From: Ensifer sp. IC4062
GTDB taxonomy: Bacteria > Pseudomonadota > Alphaproteobacteria > Rhizobiales > Rhizobiaceae
Direction of reading: 5' to 3'
Assembly (NCBI RefSeq): GCF_020193575.1
Contig: NZ_JADYVD010000048.1
Coordinates: 1-58,735 of the forward strand
Length of the DNA: 58,735 nt
Shown: positions 51,075-58,735 of the stretch, piece after piece
Numbering within the stretch: the first letter of the stretch is position 1
How the letters are laid out: each line of letters opens with the position of its first letter
Notes under the pieces: model-generated
What the model saw: only the letters and a program-made list of their open reading frames with translations
Told to the model about the DNA's origin: nothing
Database searches by the model: none
Program-made: the position numbers and the translations under genes

Positions 51075-52577
51075 TCACAAAGGCAAGCGGATCAGCGCGG
51101 TCACACCGGCCGACAGATATTCGACTTTCACGGAACTGCCGATGACCTTGTCGAGGCTGCGTTCGATCAGGATCGAACCAAAGCCACGTCGTCTCGGCTC
51201 GCGGACCGGCGGACCGCCCACCTCGGTCCAGGTCAGATGCAGCACGGAGTCGCCCTCTTCGACGACGTTGCGCGCGGTCAGCACGACCTTGCCTTTCGGG
51301 ACCGAAAGCGATCCGTATTTCAGGGCATTCGTCGCGAGTTCGTGCAGCACCAAACCGAGGCCAACCGCCTGATCGGGCCCGAGCAGGATTTCGTCCTTAT
51401 GGATCTCGACCTGTTCGGCATAGTCGCTGACATAAGGGCGCAATTGCTTCAATATCAGCTCCGAGAGGCGGATAGTGCCCCATTCGTAGTCGGAGAGCAG
51501 CCCGTGCGCGTCCGAGATGGACTGAAGGCGGCCGGCGAATGCAGTCATGAACTCGGCCGGATCGCTCGTTTGTCGAAGCGTTTGACGCGCCAGCGACTGC
51601 AGCATCGCCAAGGTATTCTTGACGCGGTGGTTTAGCTCCTTGAGCAGAAGCCGCGTCCGCTGCACCGAAGCCTGCTGGTCGGTGACATCGATGGTCATGC
51701 CGAGGAAGGTCAGTGGAGCACCCCTGCCGTCGCGGTCGTGCACCCTGCCTCGGCCGAGCAGCCAACGGCCGCTGTCGCGAATGCGAAACATGCCGTCATA
51801 TTCCTCGTTCGCGGCCATGGCCTGCCTGAGCTTGGAAAACGTTGGGATGCGATCATCGGGATGGATGGCGGCGAAGATCGTTCTGGCGCCAACCGAGCGT
51901 TCAGGCGGCAACCCGAACATGCGCATCATCGCGCCGTTGCCCGCAACCGTGCCGGCGCGGATATCCCAAAGCCAGCTGCCGACATTCGCTGCGTCGAGCG
52001 CCATGGCGAGGCGCTGTTCCTCACGCGAAAGCGCCGCCTCCTTGAGCGCGCGTCGGCGCGCCTCGTCCTTGAGCTTCAGCAATGATGCGGCGATACCGGC
52101 AATCCGGCGAAGCTCATCGACCAACTTCGGCGCGACCTCCTCACGCGGGGCCACATCGAAAACACACACCGTGCCGACCGCCTGACCGTCCAAGAGAATG
52201 GAAGCGCCCGCGTAAAAACGCAGGAATGGCGCATCGGTTACCCTTGGGCGATGACGAAATAACGGATGCCGCGACGCATCAAGCACGACAAAAGCGCCAT
52301 CGGGATCCGCGACCGTGTGAAGGCAGAAAGATTCATCGCAGCGCCGACGCGTTTCCGTTGTTCCGACTGCCGCCTTGAACCATTGCCATTCACTGTCAAC
52401 GAGACTGACGAGCGCGATTGGAGCGTTGAATAGGCTTGCTCCGAGCTTCGCGAGACCGTCGAAGTCAGCGTCCGGCACCGCCATGTCGGGCACGACGGCA
52501 TGCAAGACGCCAAGCCGTTCACGGGCATCGAGCACCTGCGCTACCGTTGGAAGCATCGCCTCGGTCTTTTCGCGCAT
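51075..52577 (-). CDS. rsiC: GAF-PAS HWE-family histidine kinase (RsiC-like)
   Basis: A 500-residue soluble sensor kinase: GAF (about 15-175), PAS (about 190-300), then an HWE kinase domain with phosphorylated His317 (ELNHRVKNTL), N-box HELATNALKYG and the WTE tripeptide that names the family. HWE kinases feed PhyR in alphaproteobacteria; in S. meliloti the kinase beside rpoE2 is RsiC. ATG at 52577 (GGAG upstream) is preferred to a TTG at 52592. No membrane helix, so a cytoplasmic signal is likely. Confidence 0.9.
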   Translation of the reverse strand: MREKTEAMLPTVAQVLDARERLGVLHAVVPDMAVPDADFDGLAKLGASLFNAPIALVSLVDSEWQWFKAAVGTTETRRRCDESFCLHTVADPDGAFVVLDASRHPLFRHRPRVTDAPFLRFYAGASILLDGQAVGTVCVFDVAPREEVAPKLVDELRRIAGIAASLLKLKDEARRRALKEAALSREEQRLAMALDAANVGSWLWDIRAGTVAGNGAMMRMFGLPPERSVGARTIFAAIHPDDRIPTFSKLRQAMAANEEYDGMFRIRDSGRWLLGRGRVHDRDGRGAPLTFLGMTIDVTDQQASVQRTRLLLKELNHRVKNTLAMLQSLARQTLRQTSDPAEFMTAFAGRLQSISDAHGLLSDYEWGTIRLSELILKQLRPYVSDYAEQVEIHKDEILLGPDQAVGLGLVLHELATNALKYGSLSVPKGKVVLTARNVVEEGDSVLHLTWTEVGGPPVREPRRRGFGSILIERSLDKVIGSSVKVEYLSAGVTALIRLPL

Positions 52578-52630
52578 CCGGTCCAACTCCAAACTCGCGC
52601 ACCCGCCACAGCAGAACCGACCAAGGTCTC

Positions 52631-52734
52631 CTGCATGTTTTCCTTAGATCGTACCCGATTCAGGTTGAGAACATGCAGCAGTTCAAAGTGCTACAGCGTC
52701 CTTAGCGCGTCTGAAAAGACGCGCGGCGCCGTAG
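52631..52734 (+). repeat. 104-bp intergenic palindromic element, copy 1
   Basis: Hairpin 1: CTGCATGTT (52631-52639) with AACATGCAG (52670-52678). Linker TTCAAAGTGCTACAG. Hairpin 2: GCGCGTCT (52705-52712) with AGACGCGC (52717-52724), enclosed by CTACAGCG (52691-52698) and CGCCGTAG (52727-52734). An inverted copy lies at 54775-54878. Confidence 0.85.
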
Positions 52735-52828
52735 AAGGTTCCCGCCCTCACCGCCAACCGGTGCTTCGAGCAAAAAAGCAGGACTGCCGTCGACTTGCAA
52801 CGGGTCTCGCCTCAAGAGCGCACGACGA

Positions 52829-53383
52829 TCACGAAACGAATGCCCGCGAAGTGATGGGCGCCGAGGTCTCGTCGGGGCCGTAGTCGTTCTCGCCTTTCAC
52901 CTGGAGAATTTCCTGAAGGCGCTGGCGCGCGCGATTGACGCGGCTCTTGATGGTGCCGAGCGCGCAGCCGCAGATGTTGGCAGCCTCTTCATAGGAAAAG
53001 CCGGATGCACCAACCAGGATGATCGCTTCGCGCTGGTCCGGTGGCAACTGATCCAGGGCCCGCCGGAAATCCTGGAGATCGAGCGAACCGTATTGCTCGG
53101 GATGATGGGCGAGCGATTCAGTGAAATGGCCATCGCTGTCCTGAATCTCCCGACCGCGCTTTCGCATTTGGCTGTAGAGCTCGTTGCGCAGGATCGTGAA
53201 GAGCCACGCCTTCATGTTCGTGCCGATCTCGAAATGGTCCTGCTTCGCCCAGGCTTTCATGATCGTGTCCTGCACCAGGTCGTCCGCTCGGTCATGACGA
53301 CCGATCAGCGACATGGCAAAGGCGCGCAGACTGGGAAGTGCGGCGAGCATCTCGCGCTTGAATTCTTGGTTTTCAGATGGCAT
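52829..53383 (-). CDS. rpoE2: General-stress sigma factor RpoE2 (EcfG)
   Basis: A 184-residue ECF sigma factor: region 2 with DRADDLVQDTIMKAW (about 30-45) and region 4 with LPPDQREAIILVGASGFSYEEAA and the recognition helix GCALGTIKSRVNRAR (about 113-155). It directs the alphaproteobacterial general stress response and is held by NepR until PhyR is phosphorylated. It lies 8 bp after nepR; GGGAG precedes the ATG. Confidence 0.95.
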   Translation of the reverse strand: MPSENQEFKREMLAALPSLRAFAMSLIGRHDRADDLVQDTIMKAWAKQDHFEIGTNMKAWLFTILRNELYSQMRKRGREIQDSDGHFTESLAHHPEQYGSLDLQDFRRALDQLPPDQREAIILVGASGFSYEEAANICGCALGTIKSRVNRARQRLQEILQVKGENDYGPDETSAPITSRAFVS

Positions 53384-53391
53384 CCCGGCGC

Positions 53392-53604
53392 CTACTCCCT
53401 CCCTTGCAGAACCGATTGGCTTTGCAGAGTCGAGTGCTGTTCCGCCGCGTCCAGCTTTTCCAGCAGATCAAGAAACCGTGCCGGAATCGCCTCTTCCTGC
53501 ACTGATTGATAGAGCGCCTTCAGCTTCGCTGCGATCTGTGCATTCGGATCACCGGTCGACGAGCTTGCGCCAATCGGCCGCCCTGCCCCTGAATTATATC
53601 TCAT
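53392..53604 (-). CDS. nepR: Anti-sigma factor NepR
   Basis: A 70-residue NepR protein: disordered N-terminus, then the core helices IAAKLKALYQSV (about 24-35) and ARFLDLLEKLDAAE (about 42-55) that clamp the sigma factor or PhyR. It is co-transcribed with rpoE2 from an EcfG-type promoter, closing an autoregulatory loop. AAGGTGA precedes the ATG. In S. meliloti this gene is called rsiA1. Confidence 0.92.
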   Translation of the reverse strand: MRYNSGAGRPIGASSSTGDPNAQIAAKLKALYQSVQEEAIPARFLDLLEKLDAAEQHSTLQSQSVLQGRE

Positions 53605-53641
53605 CTTGCAATCGTCACCTTAGAGAGTTCGCCTGCACCAT

Positions 53642-53667
53642 AACGCAGGAAAAAAATGAAATGTTCC
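53642..53667 (-). promoter_or_regulatory. EcfG-dependent promoter of nepR-rpoE2
   Basis: On the minus strand GGAAC (53667-53663), 17 bp, then CGTT (53645-53642). This fits the EcfG/RpoE2 consensus GGAAC-N16/17-CGTT. Transcription should start near 53635, about 30 bp before the nepR ATG. Confidence 0.85.
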
Positions 53668-53672
53668 AGCGC

Positions 53673-53697
53673 GGAACCTTTTTTTCGGCCGGGCGTT
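53673..53697 (+). promoter_or_regulatory. EcfG-dependent promoter of phyR
   Basis: GGAAC (53673-53677), 16 bp, CGTT (53694-53697). Its -35 is back-to-back with that of nepR: GTTCC (53663-53667), AGCGC, GGAAC. Leader to phyR of about 40 bp. Confidence 0.85.
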
Positions 53698-53742
53698 TCC
53701 GCGTCGAGACAAAAACCGAAGACATGACTGAGGGAGTCCTGA

Positions 53743-54537
53743 ATGACACTGTCCAACCGGATCGCGCCACTCTTGCCATATCTACGCCGTTATTCCCGCG
53801 CGCTGACCGGCTCGCAAACGTCGGGTGATGCGTATGTGGCCGCGGTTCTCGAGGCTCTTATAGCGGACACCACCATCTTTCCCGAGGCGAGCAACGACAG
53901 GGTCTCCCTGTTTCGCCTCTATACTTCATTGTTCGGATCATCCTCGGTCCTGATCCCCGAACCGGTTTCACCGTTTGCCTGGGAACAGCGGGCTTCGGTC
54001 AATCTCGCGGCGGTGTCGCCGCTGGCGCGCCAGGCCTTCCTGCTCGTGTCGGTCGAAGGCTTCAGTCCTAGCGAGGCTGCCGAGGTGCTTGACGTCGATG
54101 CAGCCAAACTAAGCGCGCTTCTCGAGCGGGCATCGCAGGAAATCTCCCGTCAGGTCGCGACCGATATCATGATCATCGAGGACGAACCACTGATCGCGAT
54201 CGACATCGAGCAGATGGTCAAAAGTCTCGGCCATCGCGTCACCGGTATTGCACGCACCCGGGACGAGGCAGTCGCGCTTTACAAGGAAACGAAACCGAGC
54301 ATGGTGCTTGCCGACATCCAGTTGGCCGATGGAAGTTCCGGCATAGATGCCGTGAACGAGATCCTAAAAACCGCCGCCATTCCCGTGATTTTCATCACTG
54401 CCTTTCCTGAAAGGCTGCTGACCGGCGAACGGCCCGAACCAACCTTCCTCGTTACGAAGCCCTTCAACCCGGAAATGGTCAAGGCGCTCATCAGCCAGGC
54501 GCTCTTCTTTAATGAATCGACGAAGGCAGCAGCTTGA
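53743..54537 (+). CDS. phyR: Anti-anti-sigma response regulator PhyR
   Basis: A 264-residue PhyR: N-terminal sigma-like domain (about 1-130, ECF region 2/4 mimic) and C-terminal receiver with acidic pocket Glu146-Asp147, phosphoacceptor Asp191 (VLADIQLAD) and the conserved Lys in TKPFNPE near 243. When phosphorylated it binds NepR and frees RpoE2. GGGAG precedes the ATG. Divergent from nepR-rpoE2; in S. meliloti named rsiB1. Confidence 0.95.
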   Translation: MTLSNRIAPLLPYLRRYSRALTGSQTSGDAYVAAVLEALIADTTIFPEASNDRVSLFRLYTSLFGSSSVLIPEPVSPFAWEQRASVNLAAVSPLARQAFLLVSVEGFSPSEAAEVLDVDAAKLSALLERASQEISRQVATDIMIIEDEPLIAIDIEQMVKSLGHRVTGIARTRDEAVALYKETKPSMVLADIQLADGSSGIDAVNEILKTAAIPVIFITAFPERLLTGERPEPTFLVTKPFNPEMVKALISQALFFNESTKAAA

Positions 54538-54600
54538 GCCGCAATCGGGAAACGGCGGCATTTCCCGTCCTTGACAAAACCGGATCGCCTTAACGCAAAA

Positions 54601-54630
54601 CAGCCAGTGCCGAGGGAAAGGCACTGGCTG
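54601..54630. terminator. Bidirectional terminator after phyR
   Basis: Perfect 11-bp arms CAGCCAGTGCC (54601-54611) and GGCACTGGCTG (54620-54630) with an 8-base loop; followed by AGCTTTAT on the + strand. Confidence 0.75.
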
Positions 54631-54774
54631 AGCTTTATCAACTCACAGAGGGGATGTGAGTTGGCAACCGGCGGTATGCCTCCGGCGTCACATTGGGGGC
54701 GATGTGCGCCACCGTCCGGCTGTTCGTCCAAACGCGCGAGGCAAAGAAAGGTTCCACAAAAATGAAATCGATGC

Positions 54775-54878
54775 CTGCAGCGCCGCGTCTTTTTCAGATG
54801 CGCAAGGGACGCTGCGGGACTTTGAATCGCTGCATGTCCTTACTCCTAGATCGGATACTATTTAGGGAAACATGCAGC
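54775..54878 (-). repeat. 104-bp intergenic palindromic element, copy 2 (inverted)
   Basis: The reverse complement matches copy 1 along its length: CTGCAGCG, hairpin GCGTCT/AGATGC (54785-54801), linker GACTTTGAA, then GCTGCATGT (54829-54837) with ACATGCAGC (54870-54878). The loop of the large hairpin is less conserved than the arms. Confidence 0.85.
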
Positions 54879-54886
54879 AGCGCCGC

Positions 54887-56470
54887 CTAATCCATCGCCT
54901 CCAACTCCGCGCGATGCCGGTAAAGCGTCAGAAACCGCCTATAGTCGCGATCGTAGAAGTGGCGCGACGCGGCATCTGGAATGCGTTCCTGACCGCCCGA
55001 CGCCATTGCTGTCCCCGCATTTGCCAGATCGGAATAAAGCCCGCCGGCAACAGCAGCCGCCATCGCAGTGCCGAGCAGGACAGCATCCGGCGTTTCGGGA
55101 GCGACCACGCGGCAGCCGGTCGCGTCGCAATAGAGCTCCATCAGCAACGGATTGCGCACATGCCCGCCGGTCACATGCAGCGTATCGAGATCGTATCCCG
55201 CCTCTTTCAGCATTTCGAGGATGTGCCGGATTCCAAGCGCGATCGCGACACAGGTGCGCCAATAGAGACGGCAAAGCGCGTCGAACGATGAATCGAGTGC
55301 GAGACCACTGATGACGCCGAGCGCGTGCGGATCGGCGAGTGGCGACCGGTTACCGTGAAAATCGGGAAGGACGTGCAGCCGATCGGCGAAGGCCGGGCCA
55401 TGAAGCGCGCGCAGTTGCTGGACGCGCTCGATGATCTTCATGTGCGTCTCCGTGGTCGGTTCCTGCCCTGCTCCGTGCACGCGCACGATATGATCGAGGA
55501 GCGCGCCCGTGGCCGACTGCCCGCCCTCTACCAACCAGCAGCCCGGAAAAACCGCCTCGAAATACGGCCCCCACATGCCGAAGCCAGCCTTCATCTCGCG
55601 TGAGAAGGCGACAATACAGCTCGAGGTGCCGGCGATGAGGGCGAGTTGCCGTTCGAGATTTGCGGGCTCGGCGGCAAATCTGCCGAGCACGCCGAGCGCG
55701 CCCGCATAGGCATCGATCAGTCCCGGTGCAACTTGGCATTCCGTGTCGAGGCCGAGCTCTTCGGCCGCCGCCGCGGTTAGGCGCCCAACCGCACTGCCGA
55801 CGGGCAGGGTTTCCTCAGGCAATCCCCCTCGGTCGAGAAGATCCGCAAGGCCGATCTGTTCGAGGTAGTCGGCCTGCCAGCCTCTCTCCTTGTGCGCGAG
55901 ATAGTTCCATTTTGCCGTGAGCGTGCAACGCGAACGCGCCGCGCTGCCGGTCGCGCGCCAGGACATGTAATCCGCCAGATCGAAGAAATAACCGGCCCTC
56001 TCCCATTGCCCGGGAAGGTTTCGCTTCAACCACATCAACTTCGGCATTTCCATCTCCGGCGACATGACGCGGCCGGAGTGGTGAAGGACGGGATGCTCCG
56101 TCGACGTGCAGAAATCGGCCTCCTTGAGCGCTCGGTGATCGAGCCAGACGATCGTGTCCCAACGCGTGTCGCCGGCACGATTGACCGAAAGCGGTGCGCC
56201 ATCACGATCGCGCACGACAAGCGAGCAGGTCGCGTCGAAACCGAGCGCCGCGACATTCTCCGCGGCGACCCCGGCCTTGTCGCGTGCCGCCTTGACCGCC
56301 CCGCAGACCGCCGCCCAAATCTCCTCCGAATCCTGCTCGGCGTGGTTTTCTTCCGGGCGGTTCATCGCAATCGGCCTGTCGGCCCGCGCGAGAAGCTTGC
56401 CTTTCCGGTCAAAAATGCCGGCACGGGCGCTACCGGTGCCGATATCGACCGCGACGACATATTCGCGCAT
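54887..56470 (-). CDS. FGGY-family carbohydrate kinase, D-ribulokinase type
   Basis: A 527-residue FGGY kinase with the two-lobe ASKHA fold: DIGTGSARAGIFD near residue 10, catalytic Asp in GLIDAYAGA near 275, VTGGHVRNPL near 440. The motif TCSLV near 92 (GFDATCSLV) marks D-ribulokinases as opposed to L-ribulokinase or xylulokinase. It would make D-ribulose-5-phosphate from D-ribulose formed by polyol oxidation. ATG at 56470 with GGAGA upstream. Downstream of the HAD and polyol dehydrogenase genes on the same strand. Confidence 0.88.
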   Translation of the reverse strand: MREYVVAVDIGTGSARAGIFDRKGKLLARADRPIAMNRPEENHAEQDSEEIWAAVCGAVKAARDKAGVAAENVAALGFDATCSLVVRDRDGAPLSVNRAGDTRWDTIVWLDHRALKEADFCTSTEHPVLHHSGRVMSPEMEMPKLMWLKRNLPGQWERAGYFFDLADYMSWRATGSAARSRCTLTAKWNYLAHKERGWQADYLEQIGLADLLDRGGLPEETLPVGSAVGRLTAAAAEELGLDTECQVAPGLIDAYAGALGVLGRFAAEPANLERQLALIAGTSSCIVAFSREMKAGFGMWGPYFEAVFPGCWLVEGGQSATGALLDHIVRVHGAGQEPTTETHMKIIERVQQLRALHGPAFADRLHVLPDFHGNRSPLADPHALGVISGLALDSSFDALCRLYWRTCVAIALGIRHILEMLKEAGYDLDTLHVTGGHVRNPLLMELYCDATGCRVVAPETPDAVLLGTAMAAAVAGGLYSDLANAGTAMASGGQERIPDAASRHFYDRDYRRFLTLYRHRAELEAMD

Positions 56471-56558
56471 CAATGGATGTCTCCGTCCCGAGATCACGAT
56501 GATTTAAGAGGTCAGAACGGGATGTGGTCACGCTGCATTGCTGCCATCCTGCTCTGAC

Positions 56559-57224
56559 CTATTGCCGGACAAACTGTATCAATTCGCCCATATCGTCAAA
56601 CAGGACATCGGGGTGAAGTTGTGCCAGCGCTTGCCGATGCCGGTCGTTCCGCGCGTGGCTGCCGCCGGCGAAAGCAAAGACACGCATGCCGGCCGCCTTC
56701 GCTGCCTCGATGCCAGCCGGACTGTCTTCCACGACGACGCAATCGGCGGACGCGTAGCCCATTTGCTCGCTCGCATAGAGGAAGAGATCGGGCGCCGGCT
56801 TGCCGCGCGCGACCATGCTGGCGCTGAAGATGTGCGGCTCGAAGAGATCGATCAGTCCGGTCACCGTCAGCGAAAGACGAATGCGCTCGGGCTGGCTCGA
56901 CGACGCGACGCAGCAGGCTCCGTCGAGCTGTTCGATCGCCCGGCGAACGCCGTAAACGGGCTTCAGCTCCTCGCGGAAACGCGCATAAAGGCGCATGCGC
57001 ATACCTTCGAGAAAGGCGTCGTCGGTCGCCAGACCGTGTTCGTCATGAAGGATGGCGGACACGCTTTTCAGGCTGCGTCCAAGGAAGCGTTCGCTCGCCT
57101 CGGCCGTCGTCATCGATACACCCGCCGCATCCAGCGCCTCTACCAGAACGGCAAGCGAAATCGGCTCGCTGTCGACCAGGACGCCGTCGCAGTCGAAGAT
57201 CACCAGCCTAGCGCGGTCCGCCAT
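56559..57224 (-). CDS. HAD-superfamily sugar phosphatase
   Basis: A 221-residue HAD subfamily IA phosphatase: motif I DCDGVLVDSE (nucleophile and acid/base Asp near residues 11-13), motif II Ser in VASSSQPE, motif III KPAPDLF and motif IV VVVEDSPAGI. Cap domain typical of beta-phosphoglucomutase/sugar phosphatases. ATG at 57224, overlapping the dehydrogenase stop by 17 bp, so co-translated with it. Substrate unknown, probably a sugar or polyol phosphate that accumulates in this pathway. Confidence 0.87.
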   Translation of the reverse strand: MADRARLVIFDCDGVLVDSEPISLAVLVEALDAAGVSMTTAEASERFLGRSLKSVSAILHDEHGLATDDAFLEGMRMRLYARFREELKPVYGVRRAIEQLDGACCVASSSQPERIRLSLTVTGLIDLFEPHIFSASMVARGKPAPDLFLYASEQMGYASADCVVVEDSPAGIEAAKAAGMRVFAFAGGSHARNDRHRQALAQLHPDVLFDDMGELIQFVRQ

Positions 57225-58713
57225 CGGCTCTATCCCCGAGCTTCCCATTCAGATAGAGCTGGAGCGTTGCGCGCGTCCCCTTTTCCCAGAGAGTTTTCAA
57301 TGCATGCCCGAAACGCCGCCGGAAGAGGTAGGACTGCGCGACGTCGCCGAAAATATCGGAAAGGGCTAGGAAAGCCATCGGGTCTTCCTTCGCCGCAAGG
57401 GCGACGGCGTGCAGCCGGTCGGCGCTTCCGTCATTGAAGACAATATCCTTGCCGCTGTCCGATTTGCCCGCGAAATATCGGCACCAGAGTGCAGAGACCA
57501 GCGACAGCCCCACCACATCTTCGCCGCGGCGGAGGCGGTCGGCGGTCGACGGCAGGATGAATTTCGGCTGGCGGTTCGAACCATCCTGAGCCAGCCGCGG
57601 AATGGTGTCGCCGATCTTGGGATTGGCGAAGCGCGTCTCGATGAGCCTGTAGTAGTCCTTGAGATCCGTATTCGGGACCGGCGGAATGACGGGGATGATT
57701 TCGTCGTGTTCGAGTTTCGCCAGGAAGTCGCGGATCAGTGGCTCCTCCATGGCTTCGTGGACGAAATGGATATCGAGCAATGCCGCCGGATAAGCGATTG
57801 CGGCGTGGCCGCCGTTGAGGATGCGGATCTTCATGTGCTCGTAGGGAGCGACGTCGGGGACGAACTGGACGCCGACCTTTTCCAAAGCCGGGCGGCCTTG
57901 CGGGAAATGGTCCTCCAGCACCCATTGCTTGAATTCTTCGCAAAAGACCGGCCAGGCATCGTCGAGGCCGTATTCCGAGGCGACGAAATCGATCTCGCGG
58001 GCGCCCGTCGCCGGCGTGATACGGTCGACCATCCCGTTCGGAAAGGCGACATTGGCATCGATCCAGTCTGCGAAGGCAGGATCCGAGAGGCGCGCAAGGC
58101 CAGCAATGGCCGCATGCGTCACCTCGCCATTGCCAGGGATGTTGTCGCAGGACATGACGGTGAAGGGCGGAATGCCCCTCGCTCTGCGCTCGGCGAGCCC
58201 TGCCAGAATGAGACCGAAGACCGTCTTCGGCGAAGCCGGATTGCGCGCGTCCTCGACGATTGCCGGGTGGGCGGGATTGAAGACACCGGACGCCGGATCG
58301 ATGAAATAGCCGCCTTCGGTGATCGTCAGCGATACGATGCGAATGGAAGGGCTGGCGAGCTGCGCCACGATGGCCGGCGTGTCACCGGGCCGGAGATAGG
58401 CGATCATCGCACCGGTGACATGCGCACCGGTGCGGTTGTTGTCCTGCTCGACCACCGTCGTCAGGAAATCTTGCGATTCAAGCTTGTTCCGCATGATCTC
58501 GTCCGACGGCAACACCCCGGCCCCGATGATCGCCCAGTCACGGTCGAGCCCCAGATTGAAGAGATCATCGAGATAGACGGCCTGGTGGGCGCGGTGAAAG
58601 TTGCCAACGCCGAAATGAACGATGCCGGCGCGAAGATCGTGCCGACCGTATTTCGGAACGCCAGCCTTGGCCTTGACTGTGTCTAGTGTGGCAAGGGAGA
58701 GGTTGGTCGTCAT
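57208..58713 (-). CDS. mtlK: Mannitol 2-dehydrogenase-type polyol dehydrogenase
   Basis: A 501-residue long-chain polyol dehydrogenase (Pseudomonas MDH 493). NAD loop VHFGVGNFHRAHQA near residue 32, and the catalytic segment KIRILNGGH near 300 with Lys, Asn and His of the KxxxxNxxH signature. It oxidises D-mannitol to fructose, with D-arabitol and sorbitol often accepted. AGGAACG precedes the ATG. In S. meliloti mtlK follows the smoEFGK sorbitol/mannitol transporter, which would lie beyond the right edge. Confidence 0.9.
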   Translation of the reverse strand: MTTNLSLATLDTVKAKAGVPKYGRHDLRAGIVHFGVGNFHRAHQAVYLDDLFNLGLDRDWAIIGAGVLPSDEIMRNKLESQDFLTTVVEQDNNRTGAHVTGAMIAYLRPGDTPAIVAQLASPSIRIVSLTITEGGYFIDPASGVFNPAHPAIVEDARNPASPKTVFGLILAGLAERRARGIPPFTVMSCDNIPGNGEVTHAAIAGLARLSDPAFADWIDANVAFPNGMVDRITPATGAREIDFVASEYGLDDAWPVFCEEFKQWVLEDHFPQGRPALEKVGVQFVPDVAPYEHMKIRILNGGHAAIAYPAALLDIHFVHEAMEEPLIRDFLAKLEHDEIIPVIPPVPNTDLKDYYRLIETRFANPKIGDTIPRLAQDGSNRQPKFILPSTADRLRRGEDVVGLSLVSALWCRYFAGKSDSGKDIVFNDGSADRLHAVALAAKEDPMAFLALSDIFGDVAQSYLFRRRFGHALKTLWEKGTRATLQLYLNGKLGDRADGGPR

Positions 58714-58735
58714 CCTATCGTTCCTGTCGGGGGTC

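Larger units (their letters stand above)
54538..54886. other. Non-coding stretch after phyR
   Basis: 349 bp without a gene: a bidirectional terminator at 54601-54630 and the second palindromic element at 54775-54878, with unassigned sequence between. A short open frame around 54693-54890 has no ribosome site and is not accepted. Confidence 0.6.

Overview
The window looks like a rhizobial alphaproteobacterium, most likely Sinorhizobium/Ensifer: GC-rich, densely packed, and carrying a chvE-gguABC/gbpR locus, an hmuPSTUV heme operon, the PhyR-NepR-EcfG general stress switch and rhizobial intergenic palindromic elements. No insertion sequence, prophage, CRISPR array or replication origin was seen. 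All names come from reading the translated sequence; no database search was possible.

Left part (1-16.5 kb), sugar uptake. A leftward operon chvE-gguA-gguB-gguC-aldehyde dehydrogenase (cut by the window edge) faces the LysR gene gbpR and should import and oxidise arabinose/galactose-type sugars. A J-domain-like protein and a small membrane protein follow. Next come idhA (inositol dehydrogenase), an MHYT-PAS-GGDEF-EAL cyclic-di-GMP protein, and a divergent ROK repressor / xylF-xylH-xylG transporter with a 10-bp-arm palindromic operator at the promoter. A tRNA-Arg(CCG) closes this part.

Middle part (16.5-27.5 kb), small regulatory and enzyme modules. These include a VOC protein; a MarR-methyltransferase-FlK-like thioesterase operon; a MarR-GNAT fusion behind three tandem TGACAnnGTCA sites; a YbaK deacylase; two short-chain dehydrogenases facing a LysR regulator; a DUF488/MarR divergent pair; a PLP decarboxylase and a berberine-bridge-type flavin oxidase. 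Several regulators have a palindrome between -35 and -10 and no room for a leader.

27.7-34.3 kb is a nucleotide-sugar cluster: rfbF and rfbG make CDP-4-keto-6-deoxyglucose, followed by a C-methyltransferase, a sugar 3,5-epimerase, a reductase-like SDR, a second methyltransferase sharing the C-methyltransferase C-terminal domain, and a CmcI-type methyltransferase. There is no glycosyltransferase and no 3-deoxygenation pair, so the product looks like a branched, possibly O-methylated CDP-deoxysugar. This is the best candidate for an undescribed pathway.

34.4-40.7 kb is one leftward operon of a membrane dipeptidase and a complete dipeptide/oligopeptide ABC importer. An SMR efflux gene, a TetR regulator, a truncated globin and a DUF423 protein follow.

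42.8-50 kb concerns heme and iron: a leftward DUF2325-unknown-hmuQ (IsdG-type heme oxygenase) group, tonB with a secreted partner, and rightward hmuP-hmuS-hmuT-hmuU-hmuV. Both promoter regions carry a TGA-N9-TCA motif matching the RirA iron-responsive operator.

50-54.9 kb holds two small membrane proteins and the general stress response core: an HWE kinase, nepR-rpoE2 and divergent phyR. Two EcfG-type promoters lie back-to-back with their -35 elements 5 bp apart. Inverted copies of a 104-bp palindromic element flank rpoE2-nepR-phyR. The right end (54.9-58.7 kb) is a polyol block: mannitol-type dehydrogenase, HAD phosphatase and FGGY D-ribulokinase-like kinase.
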